Source: JAGVJT01 sp964513205
GTDB taxonomy: Bacteria; Pseudomonadota; Gammaproteobacteria; Legionellales; Legionellaceae
Length of the DNA stretch: 64,000 nucleotides
Reading direction: 5' to 3'
Assembly (NCBI GenBank): GCA_964513205.1
Contig: CAZELP010000005.1
Location: forward strand, 1-64,000
Below are positions 8,786 to 17,606 of the stretch, piece after piece. Each line of letters begins with the position of its first letter. Within the stretch, counting starts at the first letter, position 1. The position numbers and the translations under genes were made by a program. The notes under the pieces were generated by a model. The model did no database searches. It was given only the letters and a program-made list of their open reading frames with translations, and had not been told where the DNA came from.

Positions 8786-8843
8786 TCATAATGGCCAATG
8801 TGCAGGCCAAACCTGTTCCTAAAATCCAAGAAAAATACCACAT
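8754..8843 (-). CDS. cydX: CydX small subunit of cytochrome bd
   Basis: This short gene encodes 29 residues and begins MWYFSWILGTGLACTLAI, continuing with NAVWFEL. That is the characteristic CydX pattern: a short Trp-rich start, one membrane helix and a conserved Asn-Ala-x-Trp near its end. CydX stabilises the CydAB haem-b/d oxidase. It follows cydB by nine bases, preceded by AGGAGAAAAAA, and overlaps the CDF transporter frame by 32 bases. Confidence 0.93.
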   Translation of the reverse strand: MWYFSWILGTGLACTLAIMNAVWFELRDA

Positions 8844-8852
8844 TTTTTTCTC

Positions 8853-9992
8853 CTAATAGCCAATCTCTTCTATCTCTTTTAAATCTTGTTCTGTCACCTT
8901 ACCTCGAAGCACACGGTAAACCCATGCGGTATACAACAAAACAATCGGCAAAAAGATGACAGTCGCAGCGAGCATAATCATCAATGTCAACTCACTCGAT
9001 GAACTGTCCCAAACCAACAAACTTTGGCTTGGATGAGTAGAAGAAGGTAAAATAAATGGGAACATGCTGACACCGACCATTCCAATAATCGAAGCCACGC
9101 TCAACGCACTCCATACAAAAGCGAACTTGCTCCATTTTTTGAAAAGAACAGCCATCAGTGGTGCGCAAACACTCAGCGCAGGAATTACCCAAAGAACAGG
9201 ATATTGTGCATAATTGGCAAACCAAGCTTGTGCTTGTTGAACAGCCGTTTTATATAGCGGATTGGAAGGACCATCATGCGCCATAGCCTTTGTTAGCACA
9301 AATCCATCTATTCCTTGATACAACCAAACTCCTGCAGCTATCACAAGAATGCTAAGGCACACAGCCGTATAAGAAGCCGCTTTCGTCGCACGATGGAAAA
9401 GCTCACCCGTTAGCTTTACGCGCAAGAAAAAAGCACCGTGCATCGCCAACATGAGAACCGACACAACGCCACACAACAGAGCAAATGGATTAAGTAACAT
9501 CCAAAAAGTTCCGGTATAAAATACACGTAAATCAGCATCAAAATGAAAGGGAACACCTTGAAGCGTATTGCCCACAGCAACCCCGAAAACAAGTGAAGGA
9601 ACAAAACCGCTGATGCACAACAACATATCCCAAGTTCGACGCCATTTCTCCGAAGACAGTTTAGAACGATACTTAAACCCAACAGGACGCAGAATCAAAG
9701 CCAATAAGATCACCAGCATCGCCGTGTAAAAACCCGAGAAAGACAATGCATACAAAGGAGGCCAAGCAGCAAAAATAGCCCCTCCCCCTAAAATAAACCA
9801 AACTTGATTCCCTTCCCACGTTGGAGCTATGGTACTGATCATCATGCGTCGCTCTTCGTCACGCTGACCAAGCCAAGGCAACCACATGGCAGCACCAAGA
9901 TCAAAACCGTCCATCACAGCAAATCCCATCAGTAACACACCCAACAAGACCCACCATATCACGCGTAATGCTTCATAATCTAAAGATATCAT
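8853..9992 (-). CDS. cydB: Cytochrome bd ubiquinol oxidase subunit II
   Basis: The protein has 379 residues, the usual length. It starts with the family signature LRVIWWVLLGVLLMGFAVMD followed by GFDLGA, and has WEGNQVWFILGGGAIFAAWP in the third segment. About eight to nine membrane helices can be seen. CydB supports the haem-bearing CydA and helps bind haem d. The gene is 15 bases after cydA and nine before cydX, so the three form one transcript. Confidence 0.96.
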   Translation of the reverse strand: MISLDYEALRVIWWVLLGVLLMGFAVMDGFDLGAAMWLPWLGQRDEERRMMISTIAPTWEGNQVWFILGGGAIFAAWPPLYALSFSGFYTAMLVILLALILRPVGFKYRSKLSSEKWRRTWDMLLCISGFVPSLVFGVAVGNTLQGVPFHFDADLRVFYTGTFWMLLNPFALLCGVVSVLMLAMHGAFFLRVKLTGELFHRATKAASYTAVCLSILVIAAGVWLYQGIDGFVLTKAMAHDGPSNPLYKTAVQQAQAWFANYAQYPVLWVIPALSVCAPLMAVLFKKWSKFAFVWSALSVASIIGMVGVSMFPFILPSSTHPSQSLLVWDSSSSELTLMIMLAATVIFLPIVLLYTAWVYRVLRGKVTEQDLKEIEEIGY

Positions 9993-10007
9993 TTGTTTTC
10001 CCCTAAA

Positions 10008-11549
10008 TTAGACCGAAGTATGTTCAAGAACGCCCTCAGGCCCCAAGCGAATATACTTGATCATTAGATAAACCTCGATTACAGCAAGCACGGTATAAAA
10101 AATGACAAACCCTGATAACGACGTCATCAACTGAGAAACACTCACAGAAGAAGTTCCCATGAAGGTTGGTAGAATACCTTGCACAACCCAAGGCTGACGT
10201 CCATATTCGGCAACAACCCAACCCAGCTCGGCTGCTACCCAAGGCAAAGGCAACGATAAAAACGCCCATTTCAAATACCAACGAGTGCGATCAAGACGGT
10301 GTTTAATATTGAGGTAAAAACCCACAACAAACAGCGCAATAAACCAGAATCCACATGCAACCATTACTCTAAACGAGAAAAACAAAGGCATCACTTTCGG
10401 TTTAAGATCGTGAGCCGCCTGATCAATTTGTTCTTCTGTTGCATCCACTACTTTTTCAGTATAACGCTTTAATAAAAGTCCATATCCTAATGCTTTTTGA
10501 TGAGCGTCAAAGTCAGCTTTCGCCGTTTTATCATTCGGTTCGCGACGTAAGCGTTCAAGAGCACTATAAGCCAACATGCCTTCACGTATTTTTGATTTGC
10601 CCTCAACAATCAAGTCATTGATTCCAAGCAATGGCTCGTTAATGCTGCGAGTCGCAATCAAACCCAAGACAAAAGGAACTTTAACGGCATAATCAGTCGT
10701 TTTAGTCTCTTCGTTTGGAAGACCAAACAACGTCAAACTAGCGGGAGCCTTTTCAGTTTCCCACATGGCTTCTAATGCGGCGATTTTCATTTTTTGATCA
10801 TGATTAGCAAGATAGCCACTTTCATCTCCCAAAACTGCAACAGAGAGAGAAGAAGCCAAACCAAAAGCAACAGCCACACTCATTGAACGCAAAGCAAAGG
10901 CTTTATTGCGCTCTCGGAGTAAAAAATAAGCGCTAATAGCCAGCACAAAAACAGAGCCAGTCACATAACCAGCGCTCACTGTATGTACAAATTTTGCCTG
11001 AGCGACTGGATTAAAAATCACATCAGAAAAATGCTCAACTTCCATGCGCATGGTTTGGTAGTTGAAAATTGCGCCCACAGGATTTTGCATCCAACCATTG
11101 GCAATTAAAATCCACAACGCTGAAAAATTCGTCCCTAAAGCAAGCAACCAGGTACAACACAAATGCTTAACCGGAGTAAGTTTACGCCACCCGAAAAAGA
11201 AGAGCCCTACAAAAGTGGCTTCAAGAAAAAACGCCATCAACCCTTCAATGGCCAACGGAGCGCCAAAAATATCGCCAATGTAGTGGGAGTAATAAGCCCA
11301 GTTGGTGCCAAACTGAAACTCCATAGTCAATCCCGTGGCAACACCCAAGACAAAATTAATGCCAAATAAAGTCCCCCAGTATTTCACCATTTTTTGCCAA
11401 ATGGCTTTTCCGGTCATGACATAGGTTGTTTCCATGATGGCAAGAATCACGGAAAGTCCGAGCGTCAATGGGACAAATAAGAAATGATAAAGAGCCGTAA
11501 GCGCGAATTGCAATCGTGACAAATCAACGACTTCATGAACAGGTAACAT
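10008..11549 (-). CDS. cydA: Cytochrome bd ubiquinol oxidase subunit I
   Basis: The 513-residue protein begins with the CydA pattern LSRLQFALTALYHFLFVPLT, which includes the axial haem His, and has the GRQPWVVQG motif near the C-terminus. The quinol-binding loop between TM6 and TM7 is long, as in the E. coli-type (L) subfamily, and contains the GDESGY start. The complex oxidises quinol and reduces oxygen at the inner membrane with high affinity. It is preceded by the small cydP gene. Confidence 0.97.
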   Translation of the reverse strand: MLPVHEVVDLSRLQFALTALYHFLFVPLTLGLSVILAIMETTYVMTGKAIWQKMVKYWGTLFGINFVLGVATGLTMEFQFGTNWAYYSHYIGDIFGAPLAIEGLMAFFLEATFVGLFFFGWRKLTPVKHLCCTWLLALGTNFSALWILIANGWMQNPVGAIFNYQTMRMEVEHFSDVIFNPVAQAKFVHTVSAGYVTGSVFVLAISAYFLLRERNKAFALRSMSVAVAFGLASSLSVAVLGDESGYLANHDQKMKIAALEAMWETEKAPASLTLFGLPNEETKTTDYAVKVPFVLGLIATRSINEPLLGINDLIVEGKSKIREGMLAYSALERLRREPNDKTAKADFDAHQKALGYGLLLKRYTEKVVDATEEQIDQAAHDLKPKVMPLFFSFRVMVACGFWFIALFVVGFYLNIKHRLDRTRWYLKWAFLSLPLPWVAAELGWVVAEYGRQPWVVQGILPTFMGTSSVSVSQLMTSLSGFVIFYTVLAVIEVYLMIKYIRLGPEGVLEHTSV

Positions 11550-11576
11550 ATTGATAATTCCCCAAAAATAGAACGA

Positions 11577-11738
11577 TTAAGATTGCACAACAGAAGTGGT
11601 TGAGCTTCTCGACTCGAATAGAAGTTGATGAATATCATATTTATGGCGCGGCCCGCTAAAGCACACATACCACAGTGCCGCAAGCAAGCAAAGCTTAAGT
11701 AGAAGAGTGAGCGTAATGTCGCGTCGCAAGTTGTTCAT
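11577..11738 (-). CDS. cydP: CydP-like small cytochrome oxidase subunit
   Basis: I choose the ATG at 11738, because AAGGGGGG lies seven bases before it. The 53-residue product has a short basic start (MNNLRRDI), one membrane helix (TLTLLLKLCLLAALWYVCFS) and a polar tail. The R-x-I-x-L-x-L-L-x-K-L-x-L-L-x-A-L-W pattern is that of the CydP family found upstream of cydAB in several proteobacteria. It likely assembles with or stabilises the oxidase. It is the first gene of the cyd operon, 27 bases before cydA. Confidence 0.8.
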   Translation of the reverse strand: MNNLRRDITLTLLLKLCLLAALWYVCFSGPRHKYDIHQLLFESRSSTTSVVQS

Positions 11739-11919
11739 AATAAAGCCCCCCTTAAGATGCATCTATTTTACCATATTTTCAGTTCAAAAAGCATGACTTA
11801 AGAAAAATCATCTCTCTTCTGTCCACTTGTGTAAAAAAAAGTGAAATCTATCGCGTGTCAAGACTATATTTTATAAATTATTTTGCTTATGATACCCACC
11901 CGCTTGCCATATCTAAGTC

Positions 11920-11928
11920 TGTGGATAA
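11920..11928 (-). promoter_or_regulatory. DnaA box (perfect TTATCCACA)
   Basis: The plus strand reads TGTGGATAA, the reverse complement of the consensus high-affinity DnaA box. It lies in AT-rich DNA, and the flanking bases (CTTTGTTAAAA) resemble those beside the second box. Confidence 0.5.
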
Positions 11929-12031
11929 CTTTGTTAAAAACTTCCCAGTCTGCATCTGTTTTTCACGCAAAAAACCTCGTAAAAAGCCCAGTTTTACTAA
12001 ACATTTACAAAACAAGAAAAATTTATTTTTT

Positions 12032-12040
12032 TGTGGATAA
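12032..12040 (-). promoter_or_regulatory. DnaA box (perfect TTATCCACA), second copy
   Basis: TGTGGATAA again, followed by CTCTGTGAAAA. It has the same orientation as the first box and starts 112 bases after it. No other perfect box was noticed elsewhere in the window, although I could not search exhaustively. Confidence 0.5.
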
Positions 12041-12079
12041 CTCTGTGAAAAGACAGCCTGAATAAAGAACAGTCGAGCT

Positions 12080-12100
12080 TCCCGCGGACAAGCCGCGAGA
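12080..12100. repeat. GC-rich hairpin
   Basis: CGCGG (12083-12087) pairs with CCGCG (12093-12097) around the loop ACAAG, with two further outer pairs after one mismatch. It is downstream of the minus-strand L,D-transpeptidase gene but lacks a clear T-run, so it could be a weak terminator or a copy of a dispersed hairpin repeat. Confidence 0.35.
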
Positions 12101-12174
12101 AATCGAACCACTAGAATTATGAAAGAGCTTAAAAATTCAGCGTTATCTCGCATAATTGAGTTGAGAGATAATTT

Positions 12175-12801
12175 TTAGTGTTCCGTTCTGGGTTGGTATT
12201 TTAACCAATCTCCATCTCCGTCCTCATCAGAGTAAGAGAGAACAATCACTTTTGTGCCAACATTCATGAAGTGCTCATTTAACCATTTTGCAGCACTTGG
12301 CAAAACTCGTATGCATCCATGACTGGAATTGTACATTGGGACTTCGTATGCAGCATGAATTGTATATCCGCGATAAAAATACATGCAATACGGCATTTTG
12401 GCTCCACCAAAAGTCTCAACAGGATACTCGCCAGATTGGCAATTTAAGCCACGTTTATTGTAAACGCGAAAAGTCCCCGTCACAGTACGACAAGGTTGAC
12501 CCACATCCTCACAAAAATCTTTTCCACCAGACGCACTTCCCGTCATGACACGACGCCCTTGTTCGTCATAAGCAGCCCAAGCGTATATTTTAGGATCAAA
12601 CATAAAAATACGCTCACCACTAGATTCAATTTTCATTGGAAAATAAGATCGCCCTCTTCGATCTAGCAAATAGTGTACAGTTTGATGCACACGGCCCTCA
12701 TCATCGACAATAATCGTAGAGCCATCATTCGTATTGGGTATTTCAGCACATCCAACCAACAAGACGCCTAAGGATAATCCCAAAAATACTGACTTAAACA
12801 T
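12175..12801 (-). CDS. Lipoprotein L,D-transpeptidase (YkuD domain)
   Basis: This 208-residue protein starts with a lipoprotein signal (LGLSLGVLLVGC, acyl Cys at residue 18). The C-terminal half contains the YkuD active site: His in IHAAYEVP and the SSHGCIRV motif with the catalytic Cys. Enzymes of this kind form 3-3 cross-links in peptidoglycan or attach proteins to it. A GTFRVYNKRG stretch precedes the catalytic region as in other YkuD domains. Sixteen bases separate it from ettA upstream, so the two may be cotranscribed. Confidence 0.9.
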   Translation of the reverse strand: MFKSVFLGLSLGVLLVGCAEIPNTNDGSTIIVDDEGRVHQTVHYLLDRRGRSYFPMKIESSGERIFMFDPKIYAWAAYDEQGRRVMTGSASGGKDFCEDVGQPCRTVTGTFRVYNKRGLNCQSGEYPVETFGGAKMPYCMYFYRGYTIHAAYEVPMYNSSHGCIRVLPSAAKWLNEHFMNVGTKVIVLSYSDEDGDGDWLKYQPRTEH

Positions 12802-12817
12802 TGTTTTATTCCTCTGA

Positions 12818-14491
12818 TTAACTTTCTATTCGTCGATATTTAATGCGTGAAGGCTTACCAGCTTTATCACCCATACGACGCTTATAATCCTCTTCGTAAT
12901 CAGCGTAGTTTCCTTCTACGAATACCACCGAAGAATTCCCCTCAAATGCCAAAATATGAGTACAAATGCGATTTAAAAACCATCTATCATGCGAAACGAC
13001 GATTGCAGAACCAGGGAAATTTAACAATGCCTCTTCCAACGCTCGCAAAGTTTCGACATCCAAATCATTTGAAGGCTCGTCTAACAATAAAACATTTCCA
13101 CCGCTTTTTAATAATTTTGCCAAATGGACACGATTTCGTTCACCACCAGACAAGTGCATCAATTTTTTCTGTTGATCAGCACCTTTAAAATTAAAACGTC
13201 CGACATAGGCACGAGAAGGCATTTGAAACGAGCCAACCTGCATCATATCATGGCCTTCAGAAATTTCTTCCCAGACCGTTTTGTTGTCATTTAGATGATC
13301 ACGCATCTGCTCGACAGAAACCATTTGCACAGTTTCCCCGATCCGAATCAAACCCGAATCAGGCGTTTCTTTTCCTTGTAGCATTTTCAAGAAAGTTGAT
13401 TTCCCTGCGCCATTTGGCCCTAGAATACCTAGAATACCTCCTTTAGGGAGTTTAAAGCTTAAGTTGTCAAATAATAGTCGATCACCAAATGCTTTTTTAA
13501 CGGAGTCAACTTCAATGACTAGGTCACCCAAACGCTCACCAGGCGGGATGTAAATCTCATTTGTCTCGTTGCGTTTTTGAAACTCTTTCGAATTCAACTC
13601 TTCAAAACGAGCAAGCCGAGCTTTATTTTTGGCGTGCCGCCCCTTCGGTGCAGTACGAACCCATTCTAGTTCTGATTTAATTGCCCGCAAATGAGCCGCT
13701 TCTTGTTTTTGCTCTATTTCAAGGCGCTTATTTTTCTGTTCAAGCCAGGCTGTATAATTACCCTCGTAAGGAATCCCTTCCCCTCTATCAAGCTCCAAAA
13801 TCCACTTAGCTGCATTATCAAGAAAATATCGATCATGCGTAATGGCCACAACAGTTCCTGGAAACGATTCAAGATAATGCTCAAGCCATGCCACACTCTC
13901 AGCATCCAGATGGTTGGTTGGCTCATCAAGCAACAACATATCAGGACTAGACAACAACAAACGACAAAGCGCTACTCGACGACGCTCGCCTCCTGATAAC
14001 AAATTTACTTTTGTGTCCCATTCCGGTAATCGTAACGCATCAGCTGCGATTTCAAGACGTCGATCAAGATCCCAACCCTGGCCGGCCTCAATGGCATGTT
14101 GCAGTTCGCCTTGCTCCATCAACAACTTATTCATTTCATCATCTGACATGGGCTCTGCAAATTGCATGCTAATTTCATCAAAGCGAGTCAGTTTGCTTTT
14201 CATGTCCGAAACAGCTTCTTCAATGACTTCTCTCACTGTTTTATTCAAATCAATCTCTGGCTCTTGTGCGAGATAACCGATTTTAATTCCAGGTTGAGGA
14301 CGAGCTTCTCCATCATGATTCGGATCTAATCCAGCCATAATTTTTAACAAAGTGGACTTACCAGAACCGTTTAAACCCAAAACACCAATTTTGGCTCCAG
14401 GATAAAAACTCAATGAAATATCTTTAAGAATCATTCGCTGATTCTCAACCATTTTGCTCACACGATTCATCGTGTATACATACTGCGCCAT
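12818..14491 (-). CDS. ettA: Energy-dependent translational throttle protein EttA (ABC-F)
   Basis: The 557-residue length and sequence match the EttA group. There are two ABC ATPase domains with Walker A GLNGSGKST and GPNGAGKST, signatures LSGGERRRV and LSGGERNRV, and Walker B LLLDEPTNHLD and LLLDEPSNDLD. The linker between the domains is Lys/Arg-rich. There are no membrane segments. ABC-F proteins of this type bind the ribosomal E site and gate entry into elongation according to the ATP/ADP ratio. Confidence 0.95.
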   Translation of the reverse strand: MAQYVYTMNRVSKMVENQRMILKDISLSFYPGAKIGVLGLNGSGKSTLLKIMAGLDPNHDGEARPQPGIKIGYLAQEPEIDLNKTVREVIEEAVSDMKSKLTRFDEISMQFAEPMSDDEMNKLLMEQGELQHAIEAGQGWDLDRRLEIAADALRLPEWDTKVNLLSGGERRRVALCRLLLSSPDMLLLDEPTNHLDAESVAWLEHYLESFPGTVVAITHDRYFLDNAAKWILELDRGEGIPYEGNYTAWLEQKNKRLEIEQKQEAAHLRAIKSELEWVRTAPKGRHAKNKARLARFEELNSKEFQKRNETNEIYIPPGERLGDLVIEVDSVKKAFGDRLLFDNLSFKLPKGGILGILGPNGAGKSTFLKMLQGKETPDSGLIRIGETVQMVSVEQMRDHLNDNKTVWEEISEGHDMMQVGSFQMPSRAYVGRFNFKGADQQKKLMHLSGGERNRVHLAKLLKSGGNVLLLDEPSNDLDVETLRALEEALLNFPGSAIVVSHDRWFLNRICTHILAFEGNSSVVFVEGNYADYEEDYKRRMGDKAGKPSRIKYRRIES

Positions 14492-14559
14492 AAAAACTCC
14501 AAGATAACGCTATTACATTTATGAAAATACAATTTAAAAATTTTTGTACGATACTAAAC

Positions 14560-15585
14560 TTAAGACCAATCCAATATCACTTTTCCTGATTGCCCAGAAG
14601 CCATAATCTGAAACGCATCTTCATAATCGTCTACATGAAAACGATGCGTCACAACCGAAGAAATATCAAGCCCAGTTTGAAGCATGGCAATCATTTTATA
14701 CCAGGTTTCATACATCTCTCGGCCATAAATGCCTTTTAATATAAGTCCTTTGAAAATTACTTGGTTCCAATCAATGGGTGTTTCCTGAGGTGGGATCCCT
14801 AAAAGTGCAACATGTCCCCCATGGTTCATTCTTTTTAACATTTCATTTAATGCGAGGGGATTTCCAGACATCTCAAGCGCGACATCAAACCCTTCGACCA
14901 TTTTTAGGTCTTTTTCGACATTTTCCAAAGATTCGTATTTCACATTTACCGCACGAGTCGCGCCCATTTTCTTCGCTAACTCAAGCCGATAATCATTCAC
15001 ATCCGTGATAACGATATGACGAGCCCCCACATGACGCGCAATTGCAACGGCCATAATACCAATTGGGCCTGCGCCAGTAATTAACACATCTTCGCCCACC
15101 ATGTCAAAAGATAAAGCACAATGAGCAGCATTTCCAAATGGATCTAAAATGGCAGCCTGTTCGTCAGAAATGTTATCTGGTAGCACAATAACGTTGCTCG
15201 CAGGTACAGCCAAATATTCAGCAAAACAACCCGGTCGATTAACACCAACACCAAGCGTCTTTCGACAAAGATGTTGCTTTCCTGCGCGACAATTTCGGCA
15301 AAGTCCGCACGTGATGTGCCCCTCACCTGAAACACGCATTCCCACTTCAAGTCCTTGAACCCCTTGACCAACTTCAACAATTTCTCCGGCGTATTCATGC
15401 CCCACTGTCATTGGAACAGGAATTGTTTTTTTTGCCCAATCATCCCAAAGATAAATGTGGATATCGGTTCCACAAATGGCTGTTTTCTTAATTTTAATCA
15501 ATACATCATTAACACCACATTCGGGAAGAGGGACATCTTCCATCCAAATACCCGGTTCAGATTTTGCTTTTACGAGAGATTTCAT
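14560..15585 (-). CDS. tdh: L-threonine 3-dehydrogenase
   Basis: The protein has 341 residues, the same as the E. coli enzyme. It belongs to the zinc medium-chain dehydrogenase family: catalytic zinc ligands in AICGTDIHIY (Cys) and GHEYAGEIVEVG (His-Glu), the structural zinc cluster CGLCRNCRAGKQHLC, and a Rossmann NAD site ITGAGPIGIMA. It oxidises L-threonine to 2-amino-3-ketobutyrate, which Kbl then splits. The gene follows kbl by six bases. Confidence 0.96.
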   Translation of the reverse strand: MKSLVKAKSEPGIWMEDVPLPECGVNDVLIKIKKTAICGTDIHIYLWDDWAKKTIPVPMTVGHEYAGEIVEVGQGVQGLEVGMRVSGEGHITCGLCRNCRAGKQHLCRKTLGVGVNRPGCFAEYLAVPASNVIVLPDNISDEQAAILDPFGNAAHCALSFDMVGEDVLITGAGPIGIMAVAIARHVGARHIVITDVNDYRLELAKKMGATRAVNVKYESLENVEKDLKMVEGFDVALEMSGNPLALNEMLKRMNHGGHVALLGIPPQETPIDWNQVIFKGLILKGIYGREMYETWYKMIAMLQTGLDISSVVTHRFHVDDYEDAFQIMASGQSGKVILDWS

Positions 15586-15591
15586 GGTATA

Positions 15592-16782
15592 TCACTCCTT
15601 AATCACGTTCAGGGCTCGACCTACTTTTTCAAATGCATCAAGCGCTTGATCCAAATGATGTTCTTCTAAACCTGCCGACATCTGTGTCCTGATGCGCGCA
15701 AGCCCTTTAGGCACAACAGGAAATGAAAAGCCAACCACATAAATGCCTTCGTCTAAAAGCTGACTGGCCATCTGTGAGGCCAAAACGGCATCTTTCAGCA
15801 TCACTGGGATGATGGGGTGTTCGCCTGGAATCAATTCAAATCCAAGCGCGGTTAAGCCTCTTCTAAAATAAGCACTATTGTATTTTACCTTTTCAGAAAG
15901 CGCCGTATTTTTGGAAATTAAATCAAGTGCTGTGATTGATGTTTGCGCAATCATAGGAGCTAAACTGTTTGAAAACAAGTAGGGACGAGAGCGCTGACGC
16001 AACCAAGAAACAATGGTCGAATTAGATGAAACATATCCGCCTGAAGCGCCTCCCAATGCCTTTCCTAACGTCCCCGTCACAATCGCCACTCGCTCAGTTA
16101 CACCAAAATGTTCTGGTGTTCCCCTGCCTGTTTTTCCCATAAAACCAACTGCATGAGAATCATCTACCATGACCATTGCATCATATTGTTCGGCTAAATC
16201 ACAAATCGCAGGAAGATTTGCCAAAATTCCATCCATTGAAAAAACACCATCTGTTGCGATTAAACGAAAACGGGCATCTTTGGCTGCAATCAATTGGCGC
16301 TCGAGGTCTTGCATGTCATTGTTCGCATAACGGTAACGCTGAGCTTTGCAAAGACGAATACCATCAATGATACTGGCGTGATTTAAAGCATCGCTGATAA
16401 TGGCATCTTCAGGACCCAATAACGTTTCAAAAAGTCCGGTATTTGCATCAAAACAAGACGAGTAAAGAATCGTCTCTTCTTTTTCTAAAAACTCGCTGAG
16501 CTTTTTTTCTAATTGTTTGTGTGGTGTTTGCGTTCCGCAAATAAAACGTACAGAAGCCATACCGTAACCATAATCGTGCAATGCCTTTTCAGCAGAGGCA
16601 ATTAAAGAAGGATGATTGGCTAGACCCAAATAATTGTTGGCACACAAATTAATCACAGACTTTGTATTGACCTCAACAACAGCCTGTTGTGGCCCATCAA
16701 TCACGCGCTCTGGCTTAAACAGACCATCGTTACGGATTGAGTCAAGCTCCCTTTCAATATATTGCGTAAATCTATCAGTCAT
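15592..16782 (-). CDS. kbl: 2-amino-3-ketobutyrate CoA ligase
   Basis: I place the start at ATG 16782, which follows GAGGGAG by about seven bases, giving 396 residues (E. coli Kbl has 398). The protein is an alpha-oxoamine synthase: SVRFICGTQTPHKQLE, VMVDDSHAVGFMG, and the PLP lysine in IVTGTLGKALGGASGGY. It converts 2-amino-3-ketobutyrate and CoA to glycine and acetyl-CoA. It forms the threonine-degradation pair with tdh. Confidence 0.96.
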   Translation of the reverse strand: MTDRFTQYIERELDSIRNDGLFKPERVIDGPQQAVVEVNTKSVINLCANNYLGLANHPSLIASAEKALHDYGYGMASVRFICGTQTPHKQLEKKLSEFLEKEETILYSSCFDANTGLFETLLGPEDAIISDALNHASIIDGIRLCKAQRYRYANNDMQDLERQLIAAKDARFRLIATDGVFSMDGILANLPAICDLAEQYDAMVMVDDSHAVGFMGKTGRGTPEHFGVTERVAIVTGTLGKALGGASGGYVSSNSTIVSWLRQRSRPYLFSNSLAPMIAQTSITALDLISKNTALSEKVKYNSAYFRRGLTALGFELIPGEHPIIPVMLKDAVLASQMASQLLDEGIYVVGFSFPVVPKGLARIRTQMSAGLEEHHLDQALDAFEKVGRALNVIKE

Positions 16783-16935
16783 AACATCTCCCTCAAAGAA
16801 ATCCAACTCGCTCAATGCTGATTATTCAATGGCGAAGTATGGTATCACAGACTATCTTATTTATGCGAATTCTTGCTAAAATAACGCCGACAATTTACCC
16901 TAGTACTTTTATTCGTTAACGGTGGTGGACAACGC

Positions 16936-17589
16936 ATGGATAATTCCATTTCTCATATCAATATGATCAAACAACAATTACGCACAGGCCACATCATCGA
17001 TGAAAAAATTTTATCGTTGTTTTCTGACATTAAACGAACTGACTTTGTGCCAGAAAAAATGCGTGCTTTTGCCTATTCAGATTTGCAAATTACGCTTCCT
17101 CACGATGAAAGAATGATGACCCCTTTAGAAGAAGCCACATTGCTCCAAGGACTAGCACTCAAAGGCTGTGAGACCGTACTTGAAGTGGGCACAGGAACAG
17201 GCTATCTGACCGCATTGCTTAGCCGTCTTTGTCGAAAAGTAATCACAGTGGATTGCCACGAAGATTTTACCCAAAAAGCACAAGCTCGCCTTAAAGCGTT
17301 GGGATTTGATAATGTAGAATTTTTTACAGGTGATGCCTCAATGGGCTGGCCTTCTCATGCCCCATACGATGCAGTTATTTTTACCGGAAGTTTACCTAAA
17401 CTTGAAACGATACAACAACTACAAGTCTTGCCTGGCGGTCAACTTTTTGCACCGATAGGGGTACAACCGGCAATTCAAGGGCGACTTTACCGACTTTCTC
17501 ATGAAAATGAGTGGCACGATCAAATTTTATTTGAAACAGCATTGCCTTACCTTGCGCATGCCGAATCAAAAAATACTTTTGTCTTCTAG
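16936..17589 (+). CDS. Pcm-like protein-L-isoaspartate methyltransferase family protein
   Basis: The 217-residue protein has the Pcm family layout: MIKQQLRTGHIIDEKIL at the start, a central PLEEATLLQGL region and the SAM-binding motif VLEVGTGTGYLTALLS. In canonical Pcm the substrate loop reads TISQPYIVA; here the equivalent region is LPHDERMMTPLEEA, so it belongs to the diverged subgroup often found beside tolC, and repair activity is uncertain. It is the first gene of the run pcm-tolC-ttcA, 17 bases from tolC. Confidence 0.85.
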   Translation: MDNSISHINMIKQQLRTGHIIDEKILSLFSDIKRTDFVPEKMRAFAYSDLQITLPHDERMMTPLEEATLLQGLALKGCETVLEVGTGTGYLTALLSRLCRKVITVDCHEDFTQKAQARLKALGFDNVEFFTGDASMGWPSHAPYDAVIFTGSLPKLETIQQLQVLPGGQLFAPIGVQPAIQGRLYRLSHENEWHDQILFETALPYLAHAESKNTFVF

Positions 17590-17606
17590 AAAACTAGGCT
17601 GTTGAA

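Larger units (their letters stand above)
11739..12174. other. 436-bp AT-rich gene-free region
   Basis: This gap lies between cydP and the L,D-transpeptidase gene, both on the minus strand, and should contain the cyd promoter. Short overlapping frames exist on both strands but have no ribosome sites or family features. It holds two perfect DnaA boxes and a GC-rich hairpin, listed separately. I could not fix a convincing -35/-10 pair for cydP; TAAAAT near 11764-11769 (minus strand) is a possible -10. Confidence 0.6.

Noticed and set aside
11920..12040. Chromosomal origin (oriC) from the two DnaA boxes
   Set aside because: Only two boxes, no 13-mer-like unwinding array, and none of the usual neighbours (dnaA, dnaN, gidA, rpmH).
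11887..12153. 88-codon minus-strand frame in the cydP-ldt gap
   Set aside because: No ribosome site, no family pattern, and it runs through the DnaA-box and hairpin repeats; composition reflects the repeats.
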